Both the position numbers and the translations under genes were made by a program. From Streptomyces sp. NBC_01306 (GTDB lineage: Bacteria > Actinomycetota > Actinomycetes > Streptomycetales > Streptomycetaceae), in the NCBI RefSeq assembly GCF_026340465.1, contig NZ_JAPEPC010000001.1, positions 6,248,501-6,312,500 on the forward strand: DNA of 64,000 nucleotides, in the 5' to 3' direction. Of this stretch, positions 18,226-27,141 are shown piece after piece. Under the pieces are notes generated by a model. The model made no database searches and was not told the DNA's origin. It saw nothing but the letters and a program-made list of their open reading frames with translations. Within the stretch, counting starts at the first letter, position 1; every line of letters starts with the position of its first letter.

Positions 18226-19737
18226 ATGACCGTACGGCGGGTAATGGGCATCGAGACGGAGTACGGCATCTCTGTTCCGGGCCACCCGAACGCCAATGCC
18301 ATGCTCACCTCGTCCCAGATCGTCAACGCCTACGCGGCGGCGATGCACCGGGCGCGCCGCGCCCGCTGGGACTTCGAGGAGGAGAATCCGCTGCGGGACG
18401 CGCGAGGCTTCGACCTCGCCCGGGAGACCGCGGACACCAGCCAGCTGACCGACGAGGACATCGGCCTGGCCAATGTGATCCTCACCAACGGGGCGCGCCT
18501 CTACGTCGACCACGCCCACCCGGAGTACAGCTCCCCGGAAATCACCAATCCGCGCGACGCCGTGCTCTGGGACAAGGCGGGCGAGCGGATCATGGCGGAG
18601 GCCGCCGAACGGGCCGCCGAGATCCCGGGTGCGCAGCCGATCCACCTGTACAAGAACAACACCGACAACAAGGGCGCCTCGTACGGGACGCACGAGAACT
18701 ACCTGATGAAGCGGGAGACCCCCTTCTCGGACATCGTGCGCCATCTGACCCCCTTCTTCGTCTCCCGCCAGGTGGTGACCGGGGCCGGCCGCGTCGGGAT
18801 CGGCCAGGACGGCCATGAGCACGGCTTCCAGATCAGCCAGCGCGCGGACTACTTCGAGGTCGAGGTCGGCCTGGAGACCACGCTCAAGCGGCCCATCATC
18901 AACACCCGCGACGAACCGCACTCGGACGCCGAGAAGTACCGCCGCCTCCATGTGATCATCGGCGACGCGAACCTCTCGGAGATCTCGACCTACCTCAAGC
19001 TGGGCACGACCTCGCTGGTGCTCGCGATGATCGAGGACGGGTTCATCAAGGTGGACCTCGCGGTCGACCAGCCGGTGCGCACCCTCCACCAGGTCTCGCA
19101 TGACCCCGGCCTCCAGCAGCTGGTCACGCTGCGCAGCGGCCGCACCCTCACCGCCGTACAGCTCCAGATGGAGTACTTCGAGCTGGCACGGAAGTACGTC
19201 GAGGAGCGGTACGGCGCGGACGCCGACGAGCAGACCAGGGACATCCTGGGCCGCTGGGAGGACGTGCTGAACCGGCTGGAGATCAACCCGATGAGCCTGT
19301 CGGGGGAACTCGACTGGATCACGAAGCAGGAGATCCTGGAGGGTTACCGCCGCCGGGACGGTGTCGACTGGGACGCGGCCAGGCTCCATCTGGTGGACCT
19401 GCAGTACGCGGATGTCCGGCCGGAGAAGGGGCTGTACAACCGTCTGGTGGCCCGCGGGAAGATGAAGCGGCTGCTGGACGAGCCCGCGGTCGTACGGGCC
19501 GCTGCGAACCCGCCGGAGGACACCAGGGCCTATTTCCGGGGCCGCTGTCTCGAACAGTACGCGGACGACGTCGCCGCGGCCTCCTGGGACTCCGTGATCT
19601 TCGACCTGCCGGGCTATGACTCGCTGCAACGGGTGCCGACGCTGGAGCCGCTGCGCGGGACCCGTAACCACGTCAAAGAGCTGCTGGACCGGTGCCGGAC
19701 GGCGGAGGACCTGGTCCGAGTGCTGCAGGGCGGCTGA
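18226..19737 (+). CDS. dop: Depupylase/Pup deamidase
   Basis: Carboxylate-amine-ligase fold enzyme (503 aa) that removes Pup from substrates and, where Pup ends in Gln, deamidates it. The N-terminal MGIETEYGISV carries the catalytic Glu-x-Glu strand. LYKNNTDNKGASYGTHENYLM and the INTRDEPHSDAEKYRRLHVI stretch form the nucleotide/Mg site. The Dop-specific insert lies around residues 45-80. ATG 18226 follows AGGAGG. Because pup here already encodes a C-terminal Glu, only the depupylase activity would be needed. Confidence 0.95.
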   Translation: MTVRRVMGIETEYGISVPGHPNANAMLTSSQIVNAYAAAMHRARRARWDFEEENPLRDARGFDLARETADTSQLTDEDIGLANVILTNGARLYVDHAHPEYSSPEITNPRDAVLWDKAGERIMAEAAERAAEIPGAQPIHLYKNNTDNKGASYGTHENYLMKRETPFSDIVRHLTPFFVSRQVVTGAGRVGIGQDGHEHGFQISQRADYFEVEVGLETTLKRPIINTRDEPHSDAEKYRRLHVIIGDANLSEISTYLKLGTTSLVLAMIEDGFIKVDLAVDQPVRTLHQVSHDPGLQQLVTLRSGRTLTAVQLQMEYFELARKYVEERYGADADEQTRDILGRWEDVLNRLEINPMSLSGELDWITKQEILEGYRRRDGVDWDAARLHLVDLQYADVRPEKGLYNRLVARGKMKRLLDEPAVVRAAANPPEDTRAYFRGRCLEQYADDVAAASWDSVIFDLPGYDSLQRVPTLEPLRGTRNHVKELLDRCRTAEDLVRVLQGG

Positions 19738-19785
19738 AAAGCCCCGCTGGTGGGAATCATCAGGGTAGGCCCCGGACGTTGAGGA

Positions 19786-19815
19786 AAGTGCGGGGCCAAT
19801 GTCGGACCCCGCTTG
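19786..19815 (+). terminator. Probable terminator between dop and pup
   Basis: GCGGGG and CCCCGC, extended by AAG and CTT with a one-base bulge, enclose an 11-nt loop and are followed by GTAGTGT. It is weaker than the other hairpins in the window. Confidence 0.45.
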
Positions 19816-19872
19816 TAGTGTCTGATCAAGCGGATCCGATCATGCTTCTGACCGGGGCGGGCCGATCCGTTC

Positions 19873-19912
19873 GTTCCAGTCAGCTCCAGTCAGTTCCAGT
19901 CCGTTTCAGCTT
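19873..19912 (+). repeat. Four tandem 10-bp repeats upstream of pup
   Basis: GTTCCAGTCA, GCTCCAGTCA, GTTCCAGTCC and GTTTCAGCTT run head to tail, ending 31 bp before the pup start. They may lie in the pup leader or promoter; function unknown. Confidence 0.6.
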
Positions 19913-19943
19913 CAACAACATCGAACCGAGCGGGGTGAGGTAG

Positions 19944-20162
19944 ATGGCGACCAAGGACACCGGCGGCGGGCAGCAGAAGGCGACGCGCTCCACCGAGGAG
20001 ACCGAGGAGCAGGCGCCTGAGGCGCAGGGCTCCGAGGACCTCAAGGAGCGCCAGGAGAAGCTCTCGGACGACGTCGACTCCGTTCTGGACGAGATCGACG
20101 ACGTGCTTGAGGAGAACGCCGAGGACTTCGTTCGGTCATTTGTTCAAAAGGGTGGCGAGTAG
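19944..20162 (+). CDS. pup: Prokaryotic ubiquitin-like protein
   Basis: Intrinsically disordered 72-aa protein tag attached by PafA to substrate lysines. The N-terminal half is polar and Glu/Gln rich. The ARC-binding helical region is about 35-60 (SDDVDSVLDEIDDVLEENAE). The C-terminus reads SFVQKGGE, ending in Glu rather than the Gln found in many actinobacterial Pups, so it is encoded ready for ligation. ATG 19944 is preceded by GGTGAGG. It is the first gene of the pup-prcB-prcA group. Confidence 0.96.
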   Translation: MATKDTGGGQQKATRSTEETEEQAPEAQGSEDLKERQEKLSDDVDSVLDEIDDVLEENAEDFVRSFVQKGGE

Positions 20163-20309
20163 CCCCTGTTGTCCGTGGCCGGTGCGGCCGGCGCAAGCCG
20201 TTCGTACCGGGGCGGATGACCGGCGCGGGCGCGGGTAAGGTCCGTTCACAGTCCGCAAGATCGGCCCGGCCTCCAGAAGGCGGGCCGCCGCCCATCCGGA
20301 AGGAAACGC

Positions 20310-21155
20310 GTGGAAGCCAACCCTCGTAGCACCGGGCGTCTGCCGGCCGCTTTCCTGACGCCGGGGTCCTCCTCGTTCATGGACTTCCTGTCCGACCACT
20401 CGCCGGAAATCCTGCCGGGCAGGCGGCCGTTGCCGCCCACCCAGGGGCCGGTCGAGGCGCCGCACGGGACGACCATCGTCGCCGCGACCTTCCCCGGCGG
20501 GGTCGTCCTCGCCGGAGACCGGCGCGCGACCATGGGGAACATGATCGCTCAGCGCGACATCGAAAAGGTCTTCCCGGCCGACGAGTACTCGGCGGTCGGG
20601 ATCGCGGGTACGGCCGGTCTCGCCGTCGAAATGGTCAAGCTGTTCCAGCTCGAACTGGAGCACTTCGAGAAGGTCGAGGGCGCCACCCTCTCCCTGGAGG
20701 GCAAGGCCAACCGGCTCTCCACCATGATCCGGGGCAATCTCTCCATGGCGATGCAGGGCCTCGCCGTGGTGCCGCTCTTCGCCGGGTACGACGTCGACCG
20801 CGAGGAGGGCCGGATCTTCTCCTACGACGTCACGGGCGGCCGCTCCGAGGAGCGCGGCTACGCCTCCACGGGCTCCGGCTCGATCTTCGCGCGCGGCTCC
20901 ATGAAGAAGCTCTACCGCGACGACCTGACGGAGCAGCAGGCCACCACCCTGGTCGTACAGGCGCTGTACGACGCGGCCGACGACGACTCGGCGACCGGGG
21001 GGCCCGACGTGGCCCGCCGGATCTATCCGATCGTCACGGTCATCACCGACGAGGGCTGCCGCAGGCTGACCGATGAGGAGGGCTCCGAGCTCGCCCGTTC
21101 GATCCTGGCGCGGCGTCTCGAACAGCCCGACGGCCCGCGCGCCGAGCTGCTCTGA
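20310..21155 (+). CDS. prcB: 20S proteasome beta subunit
   Basis: Catalytic N-terminal-nucleophile subunit (281 aa). A 53-residue propeptide is cut before T54 in APHGTTIVAATF, giving a mature chain starting TTIV. The core has the expected LAGDRRAT segment, and the later glycine-rich STGSGSIFARG and DEG motifs. The start is a GTG at 20310 after AAGGAAA. It lies 147 bp after pup and 46 bp before prcA. It assembles with PrcA as a four-ring core particle fed by ARC. Confidence 0.97.
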   Translation: MEANPRSTGRLPAAFLTPGSSSFMDFLSDHSPEILPGRRPLPPTQGPVEAPHGTTIVAATFPGGVVLAGDRRATMGNMIAQRDIEKVFPADEYSAVGIAGTAGLAVEMVKLFQLELEHFEKVEGATLSLEGKANRLSTMIRGNLSMAMQGLAVVPLFAGYDVDREEGRIFSYDVTGGRSEERGYASTGSGSIFARGSMKKLYRDDLTEQQATTLVVQALYDAADDDSATGGPDVARRIYPIVTVITDEGCRRLTDEEGSELARSILARRLEQPDGPRAELL

Positions 21156-21201
21156 GGCCCTTCCGATGCACTCGTCACTGACAGAAAGGGACGGATAGCC
21201 G

Positions 21202-21948
21202 GTGTCGACGCCGTTCTATGTCTCACCTCAGCAGGCCATGGCCGACCGGGCGGAATACGCCCGGAAGGGCATCGCCCGTGGTCGCAGCCTGGTCGTGCTG
21301 CAGTACGCCGACGGCATCGTCTTCGTCGGCGAGAACCCGTCCCGTGCGCTGCACAAGTTCAGCGAGATCTACGACCGGATCGGCTTCGCGGCCGCCGGCA
21401 AGTACAACGAGTACGAGAATCTGCGGATCGGCGGTGTGCGCTACGCGGATCTGCGGGGCTACACCTACGACCGCGACGACGTGACGGCCCGCGGTCTGGC
21501 GAATGTCTACGCGCAGACGCTGGGCACGATCTTCTCCAGTGCGGCCGAGAAGCCGTACGAGGTGGAGCTGGTGGTCGCCGAGGTCGGGTCCGAGCCCGAC
21601 GGCGACCAGATCTACCGGCTGCCGCACGACGGATCGATCGTGGATGAGCACGGCTCGGTCGCGGTCGGCGGCAACGCCGAGACGATCAGCACCTTCCTGG
21701 ACCAGCAGCACCGCGAGGGGATGACCCTCGCGGAGGCGCTCAAGCTGGCCGTGCAGGCGCTGTCCCGCGACACCAACGGAGGCGAGCGGGAGATCCCCGC
21801 CGAGCGCCTCGAAGTGGCGGTGCTGGACCGGACCCGGCCGCAGCAGCGCAAGTTCAAGCGCATCGTCGGCCGTCAGCTGGCCAGGCTGCTCGATGCGGAC
21901 GACGCCGCGACCGCCGAGACGGACGCGCCGTCGGACGAGGACGAGTAG
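21202..21948 (+). CDS. prcA: 20S proteasome alpha subunit
   Basis: Non-catalytic outer-ring subunit (248 aa). The N-terminal gating helix (MSTPFYVSPQQAMADRAEYARKG, written in parts: MSTPFYVSPQQ then AMADRAEYA) matches the family. GRSLVVLQYADGIVFVGE and the IGFAAAGKYNEYENLR segment follow. The acidic C-terminal tail is typical of streptomycete PrcA. The GTG start at 21202 follows a GGA-rich stretch. A strong hairpin 25 bp after the stop ends the unit. Confidence 0.96.
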   Translation: MSTPFYVSPQQAMADRAEYARKGIARGRSLVVLQYADGIVFVGENPSRALHKFSEIYDRIGFAAAGKYNEYENLRIGGVRYADLRGYTYDRDDVTARGLANVYAQTLGTIFSSAAEKPYEVELVVAEVGSEPDGDQIYRLPHDGSIVDEHGSVAVGGNAETISTFLDQQHREGMTLAEALKLAVQALSRDTNGGEREIPAERLEVAVLDRTRPQQRKFKRIVGRQLARLLDADDAATAETDAPSDEDE

Positions 21949-21973
21949 CCCCGGCTGCCGCCCGGCTACGCCT

Positions 21974-22005
21974 GTGCCCCGGTCCGCCTGTGCGGTCCGG
22001 GGCAC
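21974..22005 (+). terminator. Terminator after prcA
   Basis: GTGCCCCGGTCCGC pairs with GCGGTCCGGGGCAC over a CTGT loop with a single mismatch. Confidence 0.75.
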
Positions 22006-22023
22006 GTGTCTGTGGCTCCGCAG

Positions 22024-22160
22024 AGCGCCCGCGAGCAGAGATCGCACAGGCGGCAGAGCCCCCACAGGCAGAGTTCCCTACGAGCAGAGCGTCCACGAGC
22101 CGACGCCCGTGAGCCGGCGCCCACGAGCCGGCTTCCGCAGGCTCGCACCCACAAGTCCCA
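22024..22160. repeat. Degenerate short-repeat region between prcA and the LacI gene
   Basis: Loose repeats of CAGAG (with CACAGGC) pass into three copies of CACGAGCCG/CGTGAGCCG. The region lies beyond the prcA terminator and before the stop of the convergent LacI gene. No gene or known element is recognised. Confidence 0.4.
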
Positions 22161-22172
22161 GTTGCCCGGTCC

Positions 22173-23207
22173 TCAGCCCTGCGCCGGTGCCCGGGCCGTC
22201 GAGCCGCGTACGAGAAGGTCCACCGGCAGATCGCCGCCCTCGGGCCTGCGGCCGTCGAGCACGGCGAGCAGAGCCGCCATGCCGCGCCGGCCGATCTGCT
22301 CCGCGGGCAGGGCCACCGTCGTCAGCTCCGGTTCGATCGCGGTCGCGAGCGCCAGATCGTCGAAACCGGTGACGGAGAGATCCTCCGGCACCCGCAGCCC
22401 CAGCCGCCGCGCCGCCTTGCAGGCGCCCGCGGCCAGGATGTCGTCGTCGCAGATGACCGCGGTCGGCCGGGGACCGGGGCCGGTGAGCGCGTCCTCCGCC
22501 GCCTGCCGCGCGGCATCCACCGCCAGCGGGGCCGTGACGGTGCGGACTTCCGCGCCCCGCAGAGCCGACCGCAGGGCGGCGGCCCGGACGTCGAAGGTCC
22601 AGGAGTCGACCGCCGGTGCGAGATGGACGAATCTGTGGTGGCCCAGTGCGAGCAGATGGTCCGTCACCTGGCGCATCCCGTCCGCGATATCCAGATTCAC
22701 ATGGGCCGCGGCCCCCGACTGGTCCGGATCGCTGTCCAGCATGACCAGCGGCAGACCGGACTCCTGGATCGCGGCGAGCGCGCCGACAGCCATCGACGAG
22801 GCGATGACCCCGTCCAGCGCGGTCCGCGCCGAGCCGAAGGGATCCCGGGCCGGCCCCACGCCGTCGGGGGAGGGGTAGAGCACCACCCCGAAGCCGTGCT
22901 CGGCCGCTGTCGCCGCGGCGCCCGTGTAGACGCGGGCGAAGAACTCGGTGGTCAGCGCGGGGACTACCAGCAGCACGGTCCGGGTGCTGCCCAGACGCAG
23001 ATCGCGGGCGGCGAGATTCGGCCGGTACCCCAGCTGCCCGGCCGCGTCGCGGACCAGCCCCGCCGTGCGCTCGGAGACCCGTCCCCGCCACTTGTCGCCG
23101 AGGACCAGCGAGACGGTGGCCTGCGAGACACCTGCGGCGCGGGCCACGTCACGGCTGGTGGGGCGGGCCGGAACCACTGGTTCCGGGCTCGTCGCTCGGG
23201 CGTCCAC
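22173..23207 (-). CDS. LacI-family transcriptional regulator
   Basis: Sugar-type repressor (344 aa). The helix-turn-helix is near residues 17-40 (TSRDVARAAGVSQATVSLVL), then a hinge and a periplasmic-binding-protein-like effector domain. The family's DDILAAGACKAARRLGLRVPED and SVTGFDDLALA segments are present. The start is a GTG at 23207. It is divergent from an MFS transporter gene across 124 bp, so it probably controls that gene. The effector is unknown. It interrupts the proteasome locus between prcA and pafA. Confidence 0.9.
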   Translation of the reverse strand: MDARATSPEPVVPARPTSRDVARAAGVSQATVSLVLGDKWRGRVSERTAGLVRDAAGQLGYRPNLAARDLRLGSTRTVLLVVPALTTEFFARVYTGAAATAAEHGFGVVLYPSPDGVGPARDPFGSARTALDGVIASSMAVGALAAIQESGLPLVMLDSDPDQSGAAAHVNLDIADGMRQVTDHLLALGHHRFVHLAPAVDSWTFDVRAAALRSALRGAEVRTVTAPLAVDAARQAAEDALTGPGPRPTAVICDDDILAAGACKAARRLGLRVPEDLSVTGFDDLALATAIEPELTTVALPAEQIGRRGMAALLAVLDGRRPEGGDLPVDLLVRGSTARAPAQG

Positions 23208-23269
23208 TCGGGCCTCCGTCCGGCTTGCTCCCGGCCGCGGTCATCTGGACTCGCGGTCTGCGCACATGG

Positions 23270-23296
23270 TACGTATGAGCCCACACGTTATACGTA
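23270..23296. promoter_or_regulatory. Possible operator between divergent LacI and MFS genes
   Basis: Two TACGTA palindromes (23270-23275 and 23291-23296) lie 21 bp apart, two helical turns, in an AT-rich patch. Binding by the neighbouring LacI protein is inferred from position only. Confidence 0.35.
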
Positions 23297-23331
23297 ACAC
23301 TCCGGTCGCGGCCGGGAGACAAGGGGCGGAC

Positions 23332-24591
23332 ATGGCCGCGGGATACGCGGAACTCTTCGGCACCAGGCATGTGAAGCGGCTGCTCACCGGCACCCTCGTC
23401 GGCCGGCTGCCGAACGCGACAGCCGCCATCGCCGTGGTGCTCTTCGTCCGCGCCGAAGGCGGCAGCTACTCGCTCGCGGGGGCGCTCTCCGCCGTCTACG
23501 GGCTGGCCACCGCGGTCGGCCAGCCGCTGCTCGGCCGCGCCGTCGACCTGTACGGACAGCCCCGGGTGATGCTGCCGTCGGCGCTGGTGTCGGCCCTGGG
23601 CATGGTGCTCTTCGCCGTCGTCGGCACCGGTCCGCTCGCGCTCGCCGTCATCGCGATGCTGGTCGCCGGGCTCTTCACACCACCCCTGGAGGGCGGGCTG
23701 CGTGCCCTGTGGCCCAGTGTCCTGAAGCGTGAGGACCGGGTGCACGCCGCGTACGCGATGGACGCGGTGGCCCAGGAGGTGATGTTCACGGTCGGCCCGC
23801 TGCTGATCACCCTGGCGGTCTCGCTGTGGTCGGCGGCGACCGCGCTGGTGGCGGTCAACGCCCTCGGGGTGCTCGGGGCGCTCTCCGTCGTCGTGTCGGA
23901 GCCCTCGCGCACCTGGCGCTCCGCGCCCCGCGAGGCCCACTGGCTGGGCGCCCTGCGCTCGCCCGGACTGCTCGCACTCCTCGGGGCGTTCTTCTTCGTC
24001 GGCCTGGTGCTGGGCTCGATCACGGTGGCCGCGATCGCCTACTCCGACGGGCACGGCGGCGACACGGCGTACGGCGTGTTGATGGCGGCGATCGGACTCG
24101 GCGCGCTCTTCGGCGGGCTGCTGTACGGCGCGCGGCAGTGGCCGGGCGCCGCGGAGAAGCGGCTGCGCGTCATCGTCGGGGCACTGGCGCTCTGTTATCT
24201 GCCCCTGATGCTGGTGCCCGGGGTGACCGCGATGTCCGTACTGATGACGGTGGCCGGTGTCTTCCTGGCTCCCGCCATCGCCTGCGCCTTCATCGTCGTC
24301 GACCGGCATGCCCCGCGCGGCACGGTCACCGAGGCGTTCTCCTGGCTGGTGACGACCTTCGGTGTCGGCGCCGCACTGGGTACGGCCGTCGCAGGACCGG
24401 CCGTCGAGGCGGGCGGCGCGCCCGCCGGGTTCGCCGCCGCGGGAGGCGGCGGGATCGCCGCGCTGCTCGTCCTGCTGGCCACTCAGCGGGTCCTCGCAGC
24501 TCCCGGCGGTACCGGCTCCGTCGTGGCCGGTTCCGAAAATGATCGGAACGGGGCCGTCGAACCCGGTTTCAGGACAGGCCATCAGGCGTAA
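23332..24591 (+). CDS. MFS transporter
   Basis: Major facilitator permease (419 aa) with about twelve hydrophobic segments. GQPLLGRAVDLYGQPRVMLP is the cytoplasmic loop 2-3 motif. The ATG at 23332 lies after AAGGGG and gives MAAGYAELFGTRHVKRLL; the frame is open back to 22948 but overlaps the LacI gene. The first half ends at a polar loop (SEPSRTWRSAPREAHW). The C-terminal tail is hydrophilic. It stops 9 bp before pafA and could be co-transcribed with it. Substrate unknown. Confidence 0.9.
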   Translation: MAAGYAELFGTRHVKRLLTGTLVGRLPNATAAIAVVLFVRAEGGSYSLAGALSAVYGLATAVGQPLLGRAVDLYGQPRVMLPSALVSALGMVLFAVVGTGPLALAVIAMLVAGLFTPPLEGGLRALWPSVLKREDRVHAAYAMDAVAQEVMFTVGPLLITLAVSLWSAATALVAVNALGVLGALSVVVSEPSRTWRSAPREAHWLGALRSPGLLALLGAFFFVGLVLGSITVAAIAYSDGHGGDTAYGVLMAAIGLGALFGGLLYGARQWPGAAEKRLRVIVGALALCYLPLMLVPGVTAMSVLMTVAGVFLAPAIACAFIVVDRHAPRGTVTEAFSWLVTTFGVGAALGTAVAGPAVEAGGAPAGFAAAGGGGIAALLVLLATQRVLAAPGGTGSVVAGSENDRNGAVEPGFRTGHQA

Positions 24592-24600
24592 TGTTCAGTC

Positions 24601-25962
24601 ATGGACCGCCGCATTTTCGGGCTGGAGAACGAGTACGGCGTCACGTGCACATTCAGGGGACAGCGCCGACTGTCACCTGACGAAGTGGCGCGCTACCTCT
24701 TCCGCCGTGTTGTGTCATGGGGCCGCAGCAGCAACGTCTTTCTGCGGAACGGCGCCCGCCTCTACCTCGACGTGGGATCGCATCCGGAATACGCAACTCC
24801 CGAATGCGACAACGTGGCTGAACTGGTCACACACGACAAGGCGGGCGAGCGCATTCTCGAAGGCCTGCTCGTCGACGCCGAACGCCGCCTGCACGAGGAG
24901 GGAATCGCGGGCGACGTCTATCTCTTCAAGAACAACACCGACTCGGCGGGAAACTCCTACGGCTGCCACGAGAACTATCTCGTCGCCCGCCATGGGGAGT
25001 TCTCGCGGCTCGCGGACATTCTCATCCCCTTCCTCGTCACCCGCCAATTGCTCTGCGGCGCCGGAAAGGTGTTGCAGACACCGCGCGGAGCGGTTTTCTG
25101 CGTGAGCCAGCGGGCGGAGCACATCTGGGAGGGCGTCAGTTCCGCGACCACCCGTTCCCGTCCCATCATCAACACCCGTGACGAGCCGCACGCGGACGCC
25201 GAGCGCTACCGCAGGCTGCACGTCATCGTCGGGGACTCGAACATGTCCGAGACGACCATGCTGCTGAAGGTCGGCGCGACCGACCTCGTCCTGCGCATGA
25301 TCGAGGCGGGCACGGTGATGCGTGATCTGACCCTGGAGAACCCGATCAGGGCCATCCGCGAGGTCAGCCACGACACCACGGGCCAGCGCAAGGTGCGCCT
25401 CGCCAGCGGGCGGGAGGCATCGGCGCTCGAAGTCCAGCGCGAGTACTACGAGAAGGCCGTGGACTTCGTGGACCGCCGCGGCATCCGTACGGGCCAGGTC
25501 GAGCAGGTCCTGGAGCTCTGGGGCCGCACGCTCGACGCGATCGAGGAGGAGGACCTCGACAGGATCGGCACCGAGATCGACTGGGTGATGAAGTACAAGC
25601 TCATCGAGCGGTACCGGGACAAGCACAACATGACCATGTCGAATCCGAGGGTCGCTCAGATAGACCTCGCCTACCACGACATCCACCGCAGGCGCGGGCT
25701 GTACTACCTGCTGGAGAAGCGCGGACAGGCCGCGCGCATCTGTGAGGACCTGAAGATCTTCGAGGGCAAGTCGGTGCCCCCGCAGACCACTCGGGCGCGG
25801 CTGCGCGGGGACTTCATCCGCCGGGCCCAGGAGCAGCGCAGGGACTTCACCGTCGACTGGGTCCATCTCAAGCTCAACGACCAGGCGCAGCGCACCGTGC
25901 TCTGCAAGGACCCCTTCCGGTCGGTCGACGACAGGGTGGAGAAGCTGATCGCCGGGATGTGA
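24601..25962 (+). CDS. pafA: Pup-protein ligase
   Basis: Glutamine-synthetase-like ligase (453 aa) that phosphorylates the Pup C-terminal Glu and couples it to substrate lysines. It is homologous to Dop throughout. FGLENEYGVTC holds the catalytic Glu strand, followed by LYLDVGSHPEYATPECDN, LFKNNTDSAGNSYGCHENYL and the INTRDEPHADAERYRRLHVI segment. It lacks the Dop-specific loop. The ATG at 24601 is 9 bp after the MFS stop. A strong hairpin follows. With arc, dop, pup and prcBA this window encodes the complete pupylation cycle. Confidence 0.96.
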   Translation: MDRRIFGLENEYGVTCTFRGQRRLSPDEVARYLFRRVVSWGRSSNVFLRNGARLYLDVGSHPEYATPECDNVAELVTHDKAGERILEGLLVDAERRLHEEGIAGDVYLFKNNTDSAGNSYGCHENYLVARHGEFSRLADILIPFLVTRQLLCGAGKVLQTPRGAVFCVSQRAEHIWEGVSSATTRSRPIINTRDEPHADAERYRRLHVIVGDSNMSETTMLLKVGATDLVLRMIEAGTVMRDLTLENPIRAIREVSHDTTGQRKVRLASGREASALEVQREYYEKAVDFVDRRGIRTGQVEQVLELWGRTLDAIEEEDLDRIGTEIDWVMKYKLIERYRDKHNMTMSNPRVAQIDLAYHDIHRRRGLYYLLEKRGQAARICEDLKIFEGKSVPPQTTRARLRGDFIRRAQEQRRDFTVDWVHLKLNDQAQRTVLCKDPFRSVDDRVEKLIAGM

Positions 25963-25979
25963 CCGTCCTCACCCCGGTC

Positions 25980-26021
25980 GCGCGAGGGCCCCGTACACAT
26001 CAGTGCACGGGGCCCTCGCGC
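25980..26021 (+). terminator. Terminator after pafA
   Basis: GCGCGAGGGCCCCGT and ACGGGGCCCTCGCGC form a 15-bp perfect stem with a 12-nt loop. Confidence 0.8.
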
Positions 26022-26097
26022 ATGCCGTGAGCCCACATGGGGGACGCGGAGTCGTAGAGTGGCGGCCACTGACACCCCCACTACCCCGAGGACCACT

Positions 26098-27099
26098 GTG
26101 CGACGCCGTTTTGCTGCCTTGCTCATCGTGCCGGCCCTGGTACTGACCGCCTGCGGAGGTGGGTCCTCCAAGAAGACGGATGACTCGTCCTCACCGCCAG
26201 ACCAGTCCGCGGCCACGGCCGTGCCCAAGCCGGTCGATTCGGCGTCCCCCCTGCCGACGGTCTCGGGCGGCGCGGGCAAGAAGGCGACCATCACGGTCCC
26301 CAAGAAGGACCCGAGCGGCAAGTTCGTCATCCACACTGTCTCCGAAGGCAGTGGCGCCGTGGTCAAGAAGAACGACCTGGTGATGGCCGACTTCACCGGC
26401 AAGGTCTGGAAGAGCGGCAAGGACATCGGCAGCTCGTTCGACAAGGGCGGCGCCCCGCAGCTCATCACCGCCGGTTCCAAGACGATCATCCCGGCCTTCG
26501 CCGACGCCGTCACCGGCCAGAAGATCGGCAGCCGGGTCCTGGTCGTCGCTCCGCCCAGCGCGGCCTTCGGCAGCCAGGGTCAGCAGCAGCTCGGTGTCAC
26601 CGGCAAGGACACCCTGGTCTTCGCGCTGGACATCAAGAAGGTGATCCCGAAGAAGGTCGAGGGCACCCAGGCCCCCACCTCCTCCGACCTGCCCCAGGTC
26701 AAGGCGGACAAGGAAGCGCCCGCCACCATCTCCGTACCGAAGAGCGACCCGCCGACGAAGCTGGTCGACAAGGAGCTGATCCAGGGCAAGGGCGCCACGG
26801 TCAAGAAGGGCCAGACCGTCTACATGCAGTACAGCGGTGCTGCCTGGAAGCCCAACGAGGGCAAGTCCACCGCGACCCTGTTCGACTCGTCCTGGAAGAG
26901 CGGCACGCCGTTCCAGACGGCCATCGGTGAGGGCGCCGTCATCAAGGGCTGGGACCAGGGAATCGTCGGCAAGAAGGTCGGCAGCCGGGTCCTGCTGGTG
27001 ATCCCGCCGTCGCTGGCCTACGGCGACAAGGCCCAGGGCACGACCCTGCCGGCCAAGTCGACGCTGGTCTTCGTCGTCGACATTCTGGCGGCAGTGTAA
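26098..27099 (+). CDS. FKBP-type peptidyl-prolyl isomerase lipoprotein, two domains
   Basis: Exported proline isomerase (333 aa). A signal peptide with lipobox LTAC (C19) is followed by a Ser/Pro linker. Two FKBP modules lie at about 75-180 and 225-333. The second holds IGEGAVIKGWDQGIVGKKVGSRVLLVIPPSLAYGD, seen as IKGWDQGIVG and PPSLAYGD, close to canonical. The first is more divergent (AFADAVTGQKIG, PPSAAFGS) and may be inactive. The start is a GTG at 26098 after GAGGA. It probably folds secreted proteins. The cytoplasmic FKBP gene follows 42 bp later. Confidence 0.9.
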   Translation: MRRRFAALLIVPALVLTACGGGSSKKTDDSSSPPDQSAATAVPKPVDSASPLPTVSGGAGKKATITVPKKDPSGKFVIHTVSEGSGAVVKKNDLVMADFTGKVWKSGKDIGSSFDKGGAPQLITAGSKTIIPAFADAVTGQKIGSRVLVVAPPSAAFGSQGQQQLGVTGKDTLVFALDIKKVIPKKVEGTQAPTSSDLPQVKADKEAPATISVPKSDPPTKLVDKELIQGKGATVKKGQTVYMQYSGAAWKPNEGKSTATLFDSSWKSGTPFQTAIGEGAVIKGWDQGIVGKKVGSRVLLVIPPSLAYGDKAQGTTLPAKSTLVFVVDILAAV

Positions 27100-27141
27100 G
27101 ACTGTCCCGGTTGCCCAGTACCAAGAAGTAGGAGCAATTAC

